Below, in pieces: positions 16,136 through 24,413 of a stretch of DNA of 36,834 bases (the stretch's first letter is position 1; each line of letters begins with the position of its first letter). The stretch covers positions 1 through 36,834 of the forward strand of contig JAOJBS010000023.1 of NCBI GenBank assembly GCA_028228615.1, read 5' to 3'. Under the pieces are notes generated by a model. It was not told where the DNA came from. It did no database searches and saw only the letters and a program-made list of their open reading frames with translations. The position numbers were made by a program, and so were the translations under genes. Origin of the DNA: UBA4421 sp028228615 (GTDB taxonomy: Bacteria; Pseudomonadota; Gammaproteobacteria; Pseudomonadales; Azotimanducaceae).

Positions 16136-18715
16136 TTGTCTATTGTAGAAAACTATAAGGGGAAAGGACTGACCTTAGCTGTCATTCTGAATTTCGCTTT
16201 AATCAGTCTATTTTCGTCAATCAGCACTTCGGCGTATGCCATGGAACAAGCTGATTCTGACGTAATCGAAGAAGTAGTTACTATCGGCACTCGCAGTAAG
16301 CCTCGCTCAGTAACACAATCAATCGCACCTGTAGATGTCATTTCAGGTGATGACTTCGTTAATCAAGGCGGCATCGACACCAGCAACTTATTGCGTAACG
16401 TCGTTCCTTCTTTCAACGTCAACGACCAACCTATCAGTGACGCAGCGACGCTTGTTCGCCCTGCAAACCTTCGCGGTTTGGCGCCAGACCACACCTTGGT
16501 TTTGGTTAATGGCCAAAGACGTCATCGTGCCGCGGTAATTACATGGTTAGGCAATGGCCTATCTGATGGATCTCAGGGTCCAGACATTTCAGCCATACCA
16601 GCGCTGGCACTGAGCAGTATTGAAGTACTGCGTGATGGTGCAGCCGCGCAATATGGTTCTGATGCTATCGCAGGCGTAGTCAACTTCAACCTGAAGAACG
16701 ACAACTCAGGCGGCTCCTTTGAAGCCAAATACGGTAGCTACCAAGAAGGCGACGGCGACCAATACATCCTAGCTGTCAACAAAGGTTTCGCTCTAGGCGA
16801 CAACGGTTTCCTTAACGTAACAGCTGAATGGGCTGATACTGAAGCTACCGATCGCGCGGTACAGCGTACTGACGCGGCAGCCCTTATCGCTGCTGGATAC
16901 CAAAATGTCGGCAATCCTGCACAGGTATGGGGTTCTCCCGAAGTAGCGGACGACTACAAGTTGTGGGCCAACTTTGGCGCTAACTTGAACGACAAAATCG
17001 AATTTTTCGGCCAAGCCAACTACAACAGCAAAGACGTACTTGGCGGCTTCTACTATCGTAACCCTACCAACCGTGGCAGCGTATATAGCGGAGACGGAGG
17101 AGCTACCCTTCTTATCGGTGACTTAACACCTGGCGCAGTAGGCGATACTAATGCTGGTTTTCCTGCATTGTCTGCTGGTGATGGCGTTAGCTGCCCAACG
17201 GTTGCATTAACCAACCTAGTGCCTGACGCTCGCGGCAGATGCGAATTGCTTCAGGATGCGAATTGCTTCAGCTTCCAAGAGTTGATCAGCGGCGGCTTTA
17301 CACCTAACTTTGGTGGCGAAGTTTCAGATTCTTCTTTGTTGGTCGGCTTGCGCGGTGAAGCTGACAACGGTCTAGAGTGGAGCGTTAGCTCTTACTGGGG
17401 CATCAACAGAGCCGACTTCGTTATTAACAATACGGTCAACGCTAGTTTAGGTCCTATTACACCTCGCGACTTCAAACCTGGCTACTACGAGCAGGGTGAC
17501 CACAGCCTGAATGCTGATTTCTCTTATCCTGTATCGGACGCACTTCAAGTAAGCTTTGGTGCTGAATTGCGTAAAGAAGAATTTACAATTGGCGCTGGCC
17601 AACGGGAATCCTATATCGACGGCGGCCTAGGCACACAAGGCTTCAGTACTTCAACCAATGGTTTCCCTGGATTTTCTCCAAAAATTGCTGGCAGCTGGGA
17701 ACGAGAAAACTACGCGGCTTACATCGATGCGGAATTCTATGCCACAGAGCAACTGCTTATTGGCGCAGCTTTGCGTTTTGAAGACTTTGACGACTTCGGT
17801 ACAACAACTAACTATAAGTTGGGCGCAAACTGGGCTATGAGTGAAGACATTGGCTACCGCGCTACGATCAGCACAGGCTTCAAAGCACCAACACCTGGTC
17901 AGTCAAATGCATCTAACATCTCCACTCAAATCATTGGCGGCGTTCTAACTAACCAAGGGGTTATACCTGCACGCAGTCCTGCAGCAGTACTGCGTGGCGC
18001 CACGCCACTTGACGCGGAAGAGTCTTTCCACTTCAGCATTGGTACTTATATGACCATTGGTGCATTTGACATCACTATGGACTACTTTGATGTTAATGTT
18101 GAAGATCGCCTAAGCCTCTCAAACGACTTCACCCTTTCAGCAGCAGACCTAGTCACTTTGGCAGGCCAAGGCATCGACGCTTCTGATATTTCACAGTTCC
18201 GTTTCTTCACTAACCAGTTCGAAACTGATACATCGGGAATCGACTTGGTCGTAACCACTGAAACAGAGTGGCTGAACGGTGTCACAACGTGGAACTTAGC
18301 TGCCAATATCACTACTACTGAAGTTAGCGACCGAGACCCCGCGTTGTTCGGTGCAGATCGTGTACGCCTAGTACAAGACGGCACACCAGGCACTCGCTGG
18401 AACGTCACCGCTAATCATAATGTTGATCAGTGGCGTTTCCTTGCTCGTATTAACTACTACGGTGAGTACTACGACAATGAAGCTGGCGGTTTCTTTGATG
18501 ACGCAGTGCTCCTTGACCTAGAAGCAGCCTACAGCGTCAACGAGGACATGACCATCACAGTCGGTGGTCGCAATGTTTCCGATGAACAAGGTTGTTCAAC
18601 TGCTAAGTGTGGTGGCACACCTCCAGGCGCGTTGGGCTTACCTTACAGCCAGTTCTCACCGTTTGGCTTTAACGGTGCGTTCTACTACGGACGTTTTACT
18701 TACAACTTTGAGTAA
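16136..18715 (+). CDS. TonB-dependent outer-membrane receptor (paralogue 1)
   Basis: An 859-residue TonB-dependent receptor, which imports a ligand across the outer membrane with energy from TonB-ExbBD. The signal peptide ends at SISTSAYA (about residue 35), followed by the TonB box region EEVVTIGTRSK, a plug domain with DTSNLLRNVVPSFNVNDQP and VEVLRDGAAAQYGSDAIAG-type motifs (here IEVLRDG), and a beta barrel that ends in YYGRFTYNFE. The start is a TTG: GGAG at 16125-16128 has correct spacing, and a nearby ATG at 16123 is out of frame. The next gene is a close paralogue. No SusD-like partner or ligand-specific gene adjoins, so the ligand is unknown. A 17-bp duplication lies at 17238-17271. 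Confidence 0.95.
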   Translation: MSIVENYKGKGLTLAVILNFALISLFSSISTSAYAMEQADSDVIEEVVTIGTRSKPRSVTQSIAPVDVISGDDFVNQGGIDTSNLLRNVVPSFNVNDQPISDAATLVRPANLRGLAPDHTLVLVNGQRRHRAAVITWLGNGLSDGSQGPDISAIPALALSSIEVLRDGAAAQYGSDAIAGVVNFNLKNDNSGGSFEAKYGSYQEGDGDQYILAVNKGFALGDNGFLNVTAEWADTEATDRAVQRTDAAALIAAGYQNVGNPAQVWGSPEVADDYKLWANFGANLNDKIEFFGQANYNSKDVLGGFYYRNPTNRGSVYSGDGGATLLIGDLTPGAVGDTNAGFPALSAGDGVSCPTVALTNLVPDARGRCELLQDANCFSFQELISGGFTPNFGGEVSDSSLLVGLRGEADNGLEWSVSSYWGINRADFVINNTVNASLGPITPRDFKPGYYEQGDHSLNADFSYPVSDALQVSFGAELRKEEFTIGAGQRESYIDGGLGTQGFSTSTNGFPGFSPKIAGSWERENYAAYIDAEFYATEQLLIGAALRFEDFDDFGTTTNYKLGANWAMSEDIGYRATISTGFKAPTPGQSNASNISTQIIGGVLTNQGVIPARSPAAVLRGATPLDAEESFHFSIGTYMTIGAFDITMDYFDVNVEDRLSLSNDFTLSAADLVTLAGQGIDASDISQFRFFTNQFETDTSGIDLVVTTETEWLNGVTTWNLAANITTTEVSDRDPALFGADRVRLVQDGTPGTRWNVTANHNVDQWRFLARINYYGEYYDNEAGGFFDDAVLLDLEAAYSVNEDMTITVGGRNVSDEQGCSTAKCGGTPPGALGLPYSQFSPFGFNGAFYYGRFTYNFE
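17238..17271 (+). repeat. 17-bp perfect tandem duplication inside TonB receptor 1
   Basis: GATGCGAATTGCTTCAG occurs at 17238-17254 and again at 17255-17271. Because 17 is not a multiple of three, the first copy is read as RCELLQ and the second as DANCFS. The paralogue has only the DANCFS reading at the matching place, preceded by an unrelated stretch of equal length. Confidence 0.95.
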
Positions 18716-18731
18716 ACTGAGCTAGCGTTTT

Positions 18732-18757
18732 GTCGGGCCCTGGTTTCAGGGCTCGAC
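18732..18757 (+). terminator. Terminator-like hairpin after TonB receptor 1
   Basis: GTCGGGCCCTG (18732-18742), loop GTTT, CAGGGCTCGAC (18747-18757) gives an 11-pair stem with one G-T pair. It lies 17 bases after the TAA. The following text is pyrimidine-rich but not a pure T-run, so termination may be partial. Confidence 0.65.
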
Positions 18758-19004
18758 ATCTCCTCTCTTCTCTTCTACTGCCTCACTCCATTTCTTTTTG
18801 ATACCCGCCCGAGCACCAAACACCAGCACCTTCTGCCCTGAACGCGACCTTATAAGCCTTTTTTCAGCAGCTATTACTACACAAAGTAAACAACCCTACC
18901 CCAACGCATATTTTGTCCTTACCACTGTCCTAGCAAGCGCATTACGCCAACCCATTGCGATATAGACACCTTAATTCTCACCATTTACTCCATTTTGTAG
19001 GCCG

Positions 19005-19062
19005 TTAGTCCGTCGGATCTAGGCATTTACACAAAAAAGTTTAGTTTTCGCTCACGGACTAA
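19005..19062. promoter_or_regulatory. 9-bp inverted repeat upstream of TonB receptor 2
   Basis: TTAGTCCGT (19005-19013) and ACGGACTAA (19054-19062) are perfect inverted copies 40 bases apart. They could be paired operator half-sites or the base of a leader hairpin, about 95-150 bases before the start codon. Confidence 0.5.
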
Positions 19063-19125
19063 AGCATAGAAATTTTCCGAAATTTCAATGTTCTTTTTAA
19101 CCGCAATCGATAACAACTTAACTTG

Positions 19126-19139
19126 GCGCTAATCAGCGC
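19126..19139 (+). promoter_or_regulatory. Leader hairpin just before the ribosome site of TonB receptor 2
   Basis: GCGCT, loop AATC, AGCGC forms a five-base stem. GGAG at 19142-19145 begins two bases later. The design matches the leader of receptor 1 (short GC stem, four-base loop, then ATGGAGA), although the stem sequences differ. Confidence 0.5.
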
Positions 19140-19155
19140 ATGGAGAGCGACTTAA

Positions 19156-21759
19156 ATGTCAAAATTATTCAACGTAAACCTATGGAGAACAGGGCTTGTG
19201 GGCATTTTCCTCGCAGCTGTGTCTTTACTTGGGTTATCAGCACAACCAGCATTTGCTTTAGAACAGGCAAACCCTGAAATCATCGAAGAAGTAGTCACAA
19301 TCGGCACAAGAGGTAAGCCTAGGTCAGTCGCCCAATCACTGGCACCGGTTGACGTTATTTCGGGCGACGACTTTACTAACCAAGCCGGCATTGATACCAG
19401 CGACTTGCTGCGTAATATCGTGCCCTCTTTTAATGTGAACGATCAGCCCATCAGTGACGCGGCCACATTAGTGCGACCCGCTAATCTAAGAGGCCTAGCA
19501 CCGGACCACACACTTGTATTAGTCAACGGACAGAGACGCCACAGAGCAGGCGTTATCACCTGGTTAGGTAATGGTGTATCTACTGGATCTCAAGGTCCTG
19601 ACATTTCTGCCATACCTTCGCTGGCACTGCGTACTGTTGAAGTACTACGCGATGGCGCTGCTGCTCAGTACGGTTCAGACGCAATCGCAGGCGTGCTTAA
19701 CTTCAATCTTAAGAACGACAGCGAAGGCGGTTCTTTTGAAGCCAAATACGGTGGTTATCAAGAAGGTGATGGCGACCAGTACAGTTTTGCCGTTAATAAA
19801 GGTCTACCTTGGGGTGAAAATGGATTCGTAAATATCACCGCTGAGTGGGCAGACACCGAAGCAACAGATCGCGCGGTACAACGCGCGGATGCAACGGCAC
19901 TGATTGCAGCTGGATACCAAGGTGTTGGCAATCCTGCTCAAGTTTGGGGTACGCCGGAAGTAACAGACGACTACAAAATTTGGGTTAATTTTGGCAAGGG
20001 TCTAACTGAGAATATCTTTGGCGAAGACATTTCAGCAAACATTGAAGTTTTTGGTACGGCCAACTACAACAAAAAAGATGTTCTAGGCGGATTTTACTAC
20101 CGCAATCCAACCAATCGCGGCGGTGTATACAGTTCGGATGGCGGCAATACATTACTGATCGGAGACCTGACTCCAGGCCCAGTAGGACAAGATAATTCTG
20201 CATTCCCAGCATTATCTGCAGGAGACCGTGTAGCTTGTCCGACCGTCGCCTTAAACGGCCTCACACCTGACCCTGTGGCACTTGCACAGGTCACCGCGGA
20301 TGCGAACTGCTTTAGTTTCCAAGAAACGATTAACGGTGGATTCACACCAAACTTCGGTGGCGAAATTACCGACGCATCTTTTTTGATTGGCCTACGCGGC
20401 GAACTAGAGAGTGGACTAAACTGGAGCGTCAGTGGTTATTGGGGTAATAATCTAGCAGACTTTGTCATCAACAATACGGTCAACGCCAGCTTAGGACCGG
20501 ACACACCACGAGATTTTGATCCAGGCGCTTATGAGCAAGAGGACCTCAACTTCAATGCAGATTTCTCCTATGAGTTCTCTACAGAGTTGCAGTTGAGCTT
20601 TGGTGCCGAATATAGAAAAGAAGAATTCACCATTGGCGCAGGTCAGCGGGAATCTTATATTGATGGCGGTCTAGGCAGCCAAGGTTTCAGCACCTCAAGT
20701 AACGGTTTCCCCGGCTTTTCACCGCAAATTTCTGGCAGCTTTGATCGCACCAACTATGCACTTTATGTTGACGTTGAATACCTACCCACTGAAAACCTGC
20801 TATTGGGCGGCGCAATTAGATATGAAGACTTCGATGACTTTGGTACAACAACCAACTATAAATTCGGCGCAAATTACTCATTGGAAGAGGGCATAGGCTT
20901 TCGCGCAACAGTCAGCAGTGGTTTCAAAGCGCCAACACCCGGTCAGTCAAATGCATCGAATATTTCCACCCAGATCGTCAATGGAGTTTTGACTAACCAA
21001 GGCGTTATTCCTTCAACCAGCCCCGCCGCTCGTTTGCGTGGTGGCAGCGAACTGCAGCCAGAGGAGTCTACTAACTATACGCTAGGCGCATATTTGAGCC
21101 TTGGCGCGTTCGATGTAACGGCAGATTACTTTTTCATCAATGTTGAAGATCGCCTTAACCTTTCCAGCGACTTCACCTTAACTCCTGCGGACCTTGCTAC
21201 GCTAATGAATCAAGGCATAGACGCCTCGGATATCTCGGAATTTCGTTTCTTCACCAATCAATTTGAAACAGATACGTCAGGCATCGATGTCGTGGTTTCT
21301 ACAGATACCGAGTGGTTGAATGGTGTAACCAATTGGCAGCTTGCGTTCAACATCACCACAACAGAAGTGGTAGATCGCGACCCAACGCTGTTTGACAACG
21401 ATCGGGTACTGCTGATTCAAGATGGCACTCCCGGAACACGCTGGAACTTCACGGCTAACCACAGCTTCGATCAGTGGCGGCTACTTGCTCGCATAAATTA
21501 CTACGGTGATTTTTACGACAATGAAGCCGGCGGTTATTTCGATGGCGCATTACTCGTGGATTTAGAAGCGGCTTATACGTTAAATGAAGAAATGACCTTC
21601 ACAGTAGGTGCCCGCAATATAGCTGACGAGCAAGGGTGCTCTACGTCTAGCTGTGGCACTACGCCGCCATCGGCTTTAGGGCTGCCTTACAGCCAGTTCT
21701 CTCCTTTTGGCTTTAATGGCGCATTCTATTACGGACGCTTCACTTACAATTTAGACTAA
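19156..21759 (+). CDS. TonB-dependent outer-membrane receptor (paralogue 2)
   Basis: An 867-residue TonB-dependent receptor very similar to the preceding gene product along its whole length. The signal peptide ends in LSAQPAFA (about residue 34). The TonB box region EEVVTIGTRGK, plug and barrel follow the same order, and the C-terminus is YYGRFTYNLD. Differences cluster in probable extracellular loops; for example, it has GLTENIFGEDISANIEVFG where the first has a shorter NLNDKIEFFG. Protein identity is high, but synonymous positions differ widely, so the duplication does not look recent. The start ATG follows GGAG at 19142-19145. The two receptors probably take up related ligands. Confidence 0.95.
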   Translation: MSKLFNVNLWRTGLVGIFLAAVSLLGLSAQPAFALEQANPEIIEEVVTIGTRGKPRSVAQSLAPVDVISGDDFTNQAGIDTSDLLRNIVPSFNVNDQPISDAATLVRPANLRGLAPDHTLVLVNGQRRHRAGVITWLGNGVSTGSQGPDISAIPSLALRTVEVLRDGAAAQYGSDAIAGVLNFNLKNDSEGGSFEAKYGGYQEGDGDQYSFAVNKGLPWGENGFVNITAEWADTEATDRAVQRADATALIAAGYQGVGNPAQVWGTPEVTDDYKIWVNFGKGLTENIFGEDISANIEVFGTANYNKKDVLGGFYYRNPTNRGGVYSSDGGNTLLIGDLTPGPVGQDNSAFPALSAGDRVACPTVALNGLTPDPVALAQVTADANCFSFQETINGGFTPNFGGEITDASFLIGLRGELESGLNWSVSGYWGNNLADFVINNTVNASLGPDTPRDFDPGAYEQEDLNFNADFSYEFSTELQLSFGAEYRKEEFTIGAGQRESYIDGGLGSQGFSTSSNGFPGFSPQISGSFDRTNYALYVDVEYLPTENLLLGGAIRYEDFDDFGTTTNYKFGANYSLEEGIGFRATVSSGFKAPTPGQSNASNISTQIVNGVLTNQGVIPSTSPAARLRGGSELQPEESTNYTLGAYLSLGAFDVTADYFFINVEDRLNLSSDFTLTPADLATLMNQGIDASDISEFRFFTNQFETDTSGIDVVVSTDTEWLNGVTNWQLAFNITTTEVVDRDPTLFDNDRVLLIQDGTPGTRWNFTANHSFDQWRLLARINYYGDFYDNEAGGYFDGALLVDLEAAYTLNEEMTFTVGARNIADEQGCSTSSCGTTPPSALGLPYSQFSPFGFNGAFYYGRFTYNLD

Positions 21760-21855
21760 GCCTCTAATTTAAGTCAGCATTCTGGTTTGAGTAAGCAGCC
21801 TAGTTTAGCAATCTAATCTAGGCCGCCTATTCAAGCGCATTGGAATGACAAAGAG

Positions 21856-21882
21856 AAAAGCCCTGTATACAGGGCTTTTTTT
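21856..21882 (+). terminator. Rho-independent terminator after TonB receptor 2
   Basis: AAAAGCCCTG (21856-21865), loop TATA, CAGGGCTTTT and a T7 run to 21882 form a textbook terminator. It lies between the convergent receptor gene and class II aldolase gene; the mirrored A-run lets it work on both strands. Confidence 0.9.
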
Positions 21883-21947
21883 GACCAGTGTTTTTTCGTT
21901 GCCAGCCCGGTTAACTCACAAGCGTTACTCGACTACTCCGGGTCTTA

Positions 21948-22712
21948 TCAACTGCGATAAGAATCGTCTTGCTTATCCAACATTCTAAGCAATGCCGGCC
22001 AAGCCAATCGAGACGAACGGCTAGGTTTATTTGGCTTAACCCGCCCATAATCCCTCAGCATCTTTGCCGCGCTTTCTTTGGTGTGATGCAAGTCTGCACC
22101 GCTGGCCATGGCATCTACCTGCACCTTGCAGGCGTTTTCCAATATGTACATTTGGTAAAATGCTTCAGCGACGGTAGAGGCGCAAGTGAGTAGCCCGTGG
22201 TTGTGCATAATCATGGCATGCTTATCACCAATGTCCCGACCCAATCGCTCACATTCGTCTTCCGCACCTACGGCAATGTCGTAGTCGTGATAGCATAGGT
22301 TGTCCATCACCTCACTGGCCTGTTGGGTCAGCGGCAATAGCCCACACTGCATACAAGAAACCGCCATACCTGCTCTAGTGTGGCTGTGCAGCACCGCATT
22401 CACATCGGGACGCGCCATCAGCACAGCCGTGTGAATAGCATGGCCAGCGTCGTTATATTTGTAATCACCGCTGATGACATTGCCCTGAAAATCTACCTTC
22501 AGCAGCGATGAAGCCGTAATCTCATCAAACATCAGTCCGTAGGGATTAATCAGGTATTGGTCTTCAACACCAGGCACCCGTGCCGACAAGTGGGTAAAAA
22601 TCAAATCCGTCCAACCGTACTTTACAAACAGTCGGTAACAGGCGGCTAAATCCGTCCTGACCTGCCACTCTTCGTCACTGATACCTGCAATTGGTGTTAT
22701 CTGTTCAGCCAT
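21948..22712 (-). CDS. Class II aldolase/adducin family protein
   Basis: A 254-residue protein of the class II aldolase/adducin head fold, whose enzymes use a zinc ion to split or epimerise sugar phosphates or decarboxylate keto acids. Metal ligands are visible as His109 and His111 (VLHSHTRAG) and His172 (MIMHNHGLL). The position that holds the catalytic Glu of fuculose-phosphate aldolase is replaced by an adducin-like segment (NDAGHAIHTAVLMARPDV), so classic aldolase activity is doubtful. GGGGAGAA lies ahead of the ATG at 22712. It follows the crotonase gene by 59 bases on the same strand, so the two probably form an operon. Confidence 0.88.
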   Translation of the reverse strand: MAEQITPIAGISDEEWQVRTDLAACYRLFVKYGWTDLIFTHLSARVPGVEDQYLINPYGLMFDEITASSLLKVDFQGNVISGDYKYNDAGHAIHTAVLMARPDVNAVLHSHTRAGMAVSCMQCGLLPLTQQASEVMDNLCYHDYDIAVGAEDECERLGRDIGDKHAMIMHNHGLLTCASTVAEAFYQMYILENACKVQVDAMASGADLHHTKESAAKMLRDYGRVKPNKPSRSSRLAWPALLRMLDKQDDSYRS

Positions 22713-22771
22713 TGATACTTCTCCCCTTAAACTTAAAAATAAATGCCAAATTGGCTAACTGCGGCTCACGC

Positions 22772-23494
22772 CTAATGACTGTACAAGTGCGCATTTCTCA
22801 ACATATAAGCTGGGCCATGAACCTCATTAATTGCTGAGTTTTCGCCATATAACCGCTCTTTTTGGCCGCCAAAGTTTTCCCGGTTAGCGCCTAAGGGCGC
22901 CAATTCAGCGGCTCTTTGTTGTGCAAGCTCGAGCAAGCCTTCTACAGGTGCCACGCTCTCGACTAGGCCTGCCTCTAAAGCTTGCGGGCCAGCCCAGCGA
23001 TGGGCCAGCTGCACAGTCTTATGAAACACATGGCGGGGCATTTTATGCCGGAATAACGCCAGTTCTGGGCTGGGAATAGACAGGCCAATTTGTATTTCAT
23101 TGGCGCACATAAAGCCGCGATCCTCGCGCATAACCCGAATGTCGTGGCACATAGCGGTCATAAAGCCGGCGCCGAAGGCATGGCCATTCACCGCACAGAC
23201 AGTAGGTATGGGCATGGTCATGAAGCGCGCCATCAAGGTCATAAACTCTGGGCCAAAGGCTTTTCTATCGCCCGCAGCAGGAAATGCCTCTGGGTCTTGT
23301 ACCCAATCCAAATCTAGACCGTTGGAGAAAAACTTCTCGCTGGCTGAAGCTGTGACTAGCGCCGCTGCACCGGTAGATGCCTCAACTTCATCCAAGACTT
23401 TGGCAATGGCGCGAACAAAGGTGGTATTCCAGCGATTTTCACCAGCGTTCAGCGTCATAGTAAACACATCGCCATTTTTCTCTAAATCAATCAT
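22772..23494 (-). CDS. Enoyl-CoA hydratase/isomerase (crotonase), Delta3,Delta2-isomerase-like
   Basis: Numbered from the ATG at 23494, the product has 240 residues. The crotonase oxyanion hole is seen in EKFFSNGLDLDW and NGHAFGAGF (residues 53-64 and 103-111). ANEIQIGLSI (131-140) matches the NExQxG stretch of Delta3,Delta2-enoyl-CoA isomerases, with Glu133 as the likely base; the two-Glu pattern of hydratases is not evident. AAGGGAAG just ahead of the ATG at 23494 supports this start over one 13 codons upstream. The context next to a class II aldolase gene suggests a CoA-ester catabolic route. Diverges from the GST gene. Confidence 0.88.
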   Translation of the reverse strand: MIDLEKNGDVFTMTLNAGENRWNTTFVRAIAKVLDEVEASTGAAALVTASASEKFFSNGLDLDWVQDPEAFPAAGDRKAFGPEFMTLMARFMTMPIPTVCAVNGHAFGAGFMTAMCHDIRVMREDRGFMCANEIQIGLSIPSPELALFRHKMPRHVFHKTVQLAHRWAGPQALEAGLVESVAPVEGLLELAQQRAAELAPLGANRENFGGQKERLYGENSAINEVHGPAYMLRNAHLYSH

Positions 23495-23708
23495 ATTCTT
23501 CCCTTGTCGTCTTCTGCATGAATTTCGTGACAAACGATTTTGTCCGCTTTGGTTGCAGCCTTCAAGTGAGATTGATGGGCGCGCAAATCCATTGATCAGC
23601 CACAGTCAGAGATTCCCTTGAACTCGATGGTGGCATCTGGGCAGAATCACCGCTAAGAGTATTTAGACCGCAAGCGTAAAAAAAACTGTTTTCGCGATAA
23701 ACTACATC

Positions 23709-23732
23709 GAACCTGCTCAACGGAGCATGTTC
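23709..23732. promoter_or_regulatory. Imperfect palindrome upstream of the GST gene
   Basis: GAAC-c-TGCTC-aacg-GAGCA-t-GTTC gives nine pairs with one mismatch around a four-base centre. It lies 36 bases ahead of the GST start codon in the divergent region (23495-23767). It could be a TetR- or LuxR-type operator or an mRNA hairpin. Confidence 0.45.
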
Positions 23733-23767
23733 CACAGCCAGATAAGATCATAACTAGGGAGTTCTCA

Positions 23768-24379
23768 ATGATTCGTTTTTACCATGCCCCAGGCACTCGC
23801 GGTGTCAGACCCATTTGGCTATGCGAAGAACTCGGCATCAATTACGAAGTGGAGATGATTGAGTTTACTCAGGAATTTAGAGCCACCCCTGAATGGCGCA
23901 AAATAAGCCCGCTGGGCAAAGTACCCGTGCTAGTAGACACCGCCAACGACTTGCTGATGTATGAATCCTGCGCAATGGTCCAGTATCTGATCGACTGTTA
24001 CGGTGAAGGCCAATTACAGCCGGTGCCGGGCACCCCAGAGCACGCTATTTACCAGCAGTGGAACTGGTTTGCTGAATCTACTTTTGCGCGCCCGCTAGGC
24101 GAAATAGTTAATCATAGCCGAGAATTTCCAGGCGAAAAGCGTATATTCGCTGTGGTTGCGGAAATGCAAAATCGCGGCGAGCAGTGCGCTGTCGCCGTTG
24201 GCGATGCTATCGGCGATAAAGCCTTTATATTAGGCGACGATTTCAGCGCCGCAGACATTAACCTTGGCTACTCAATTATGCTCGCCGAAAAATTTTTACC
24301 GAATGGATTACCAGAAAGCATCAAGCCCTACTGGCAAAGATTATCCTCGCGGCCGGCATTTATCAGGGCCACAAGTTAA
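23768..24379 (+). CDS. Glutathione S-transferase family protein
   Basis: A 203-residue soluble GST. The N-terminal thioredoxin-like domain shows RFYHAPGTRGVRPIWLCEEL, the cis-proline segment GKVPVLVD (Pro53) and the glutathione gamma-glutamyl contact MYESCAM (Glu66, Ser67). The C-terminal helical domain ends with the usual FSAADINLGYSIMLA motif and a PYWQRLSSRPAF tail. A Ser or Cys in the first loop usually activates glutathione; here Thr10 or Arg11 occupies that place, so the catalytic class is uncertain. AGGGAG precedes the ATG. The class III aminotransferase gene starts 34 bases later and is probably in the same transcript. Confidence 0.9.
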   Translation: MIRFYHAPGTRGVRPIWLCEELGINYEVEMIEFTQEFRATPEWRKISPLGKVPVLVDTANDLLMYESCAMVQYLIDCYGEGQLQPVPGTPEHAIYQQWNWFAESTFARPLGEIVNHSREFPGEKRIFAVVAEMQNRGEQCAVAVGDAIGDKAFILGDDFSAADINLGYSIMLAEKFLPNGLPESIKPYWQRLSSRPAFIRATS

Positions 24380-24413
24380 CTCTCTATAAGTAATAAAACA
24401 CGGAAAAGTTGCG

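Larger units (their letters stand above)
18716..19155. other. Intergenic region between the two receptor genes
   Basis: About 440 bases with no coding pattern. It starts with a terminator-like hairpin (18732-18757), continues through a pyrimidine-rich stretch, then holds an inverted repeat (19005-19013 with 19054-19062) and ends with a leader hairpin (19126-19139) before the receptor 2 ribosome site. The size and contents suggest receptor 2 has its own promoter. Confidence 0.5.

Noticed and set aside
16136..21759. SusC/SusD-type glycan uptake locus
   Set aside because: No SusD-like lipoprotein or glycoside hydrolase adjoins, and the receptors lack the N-terminal extension typical of SusC proteins.
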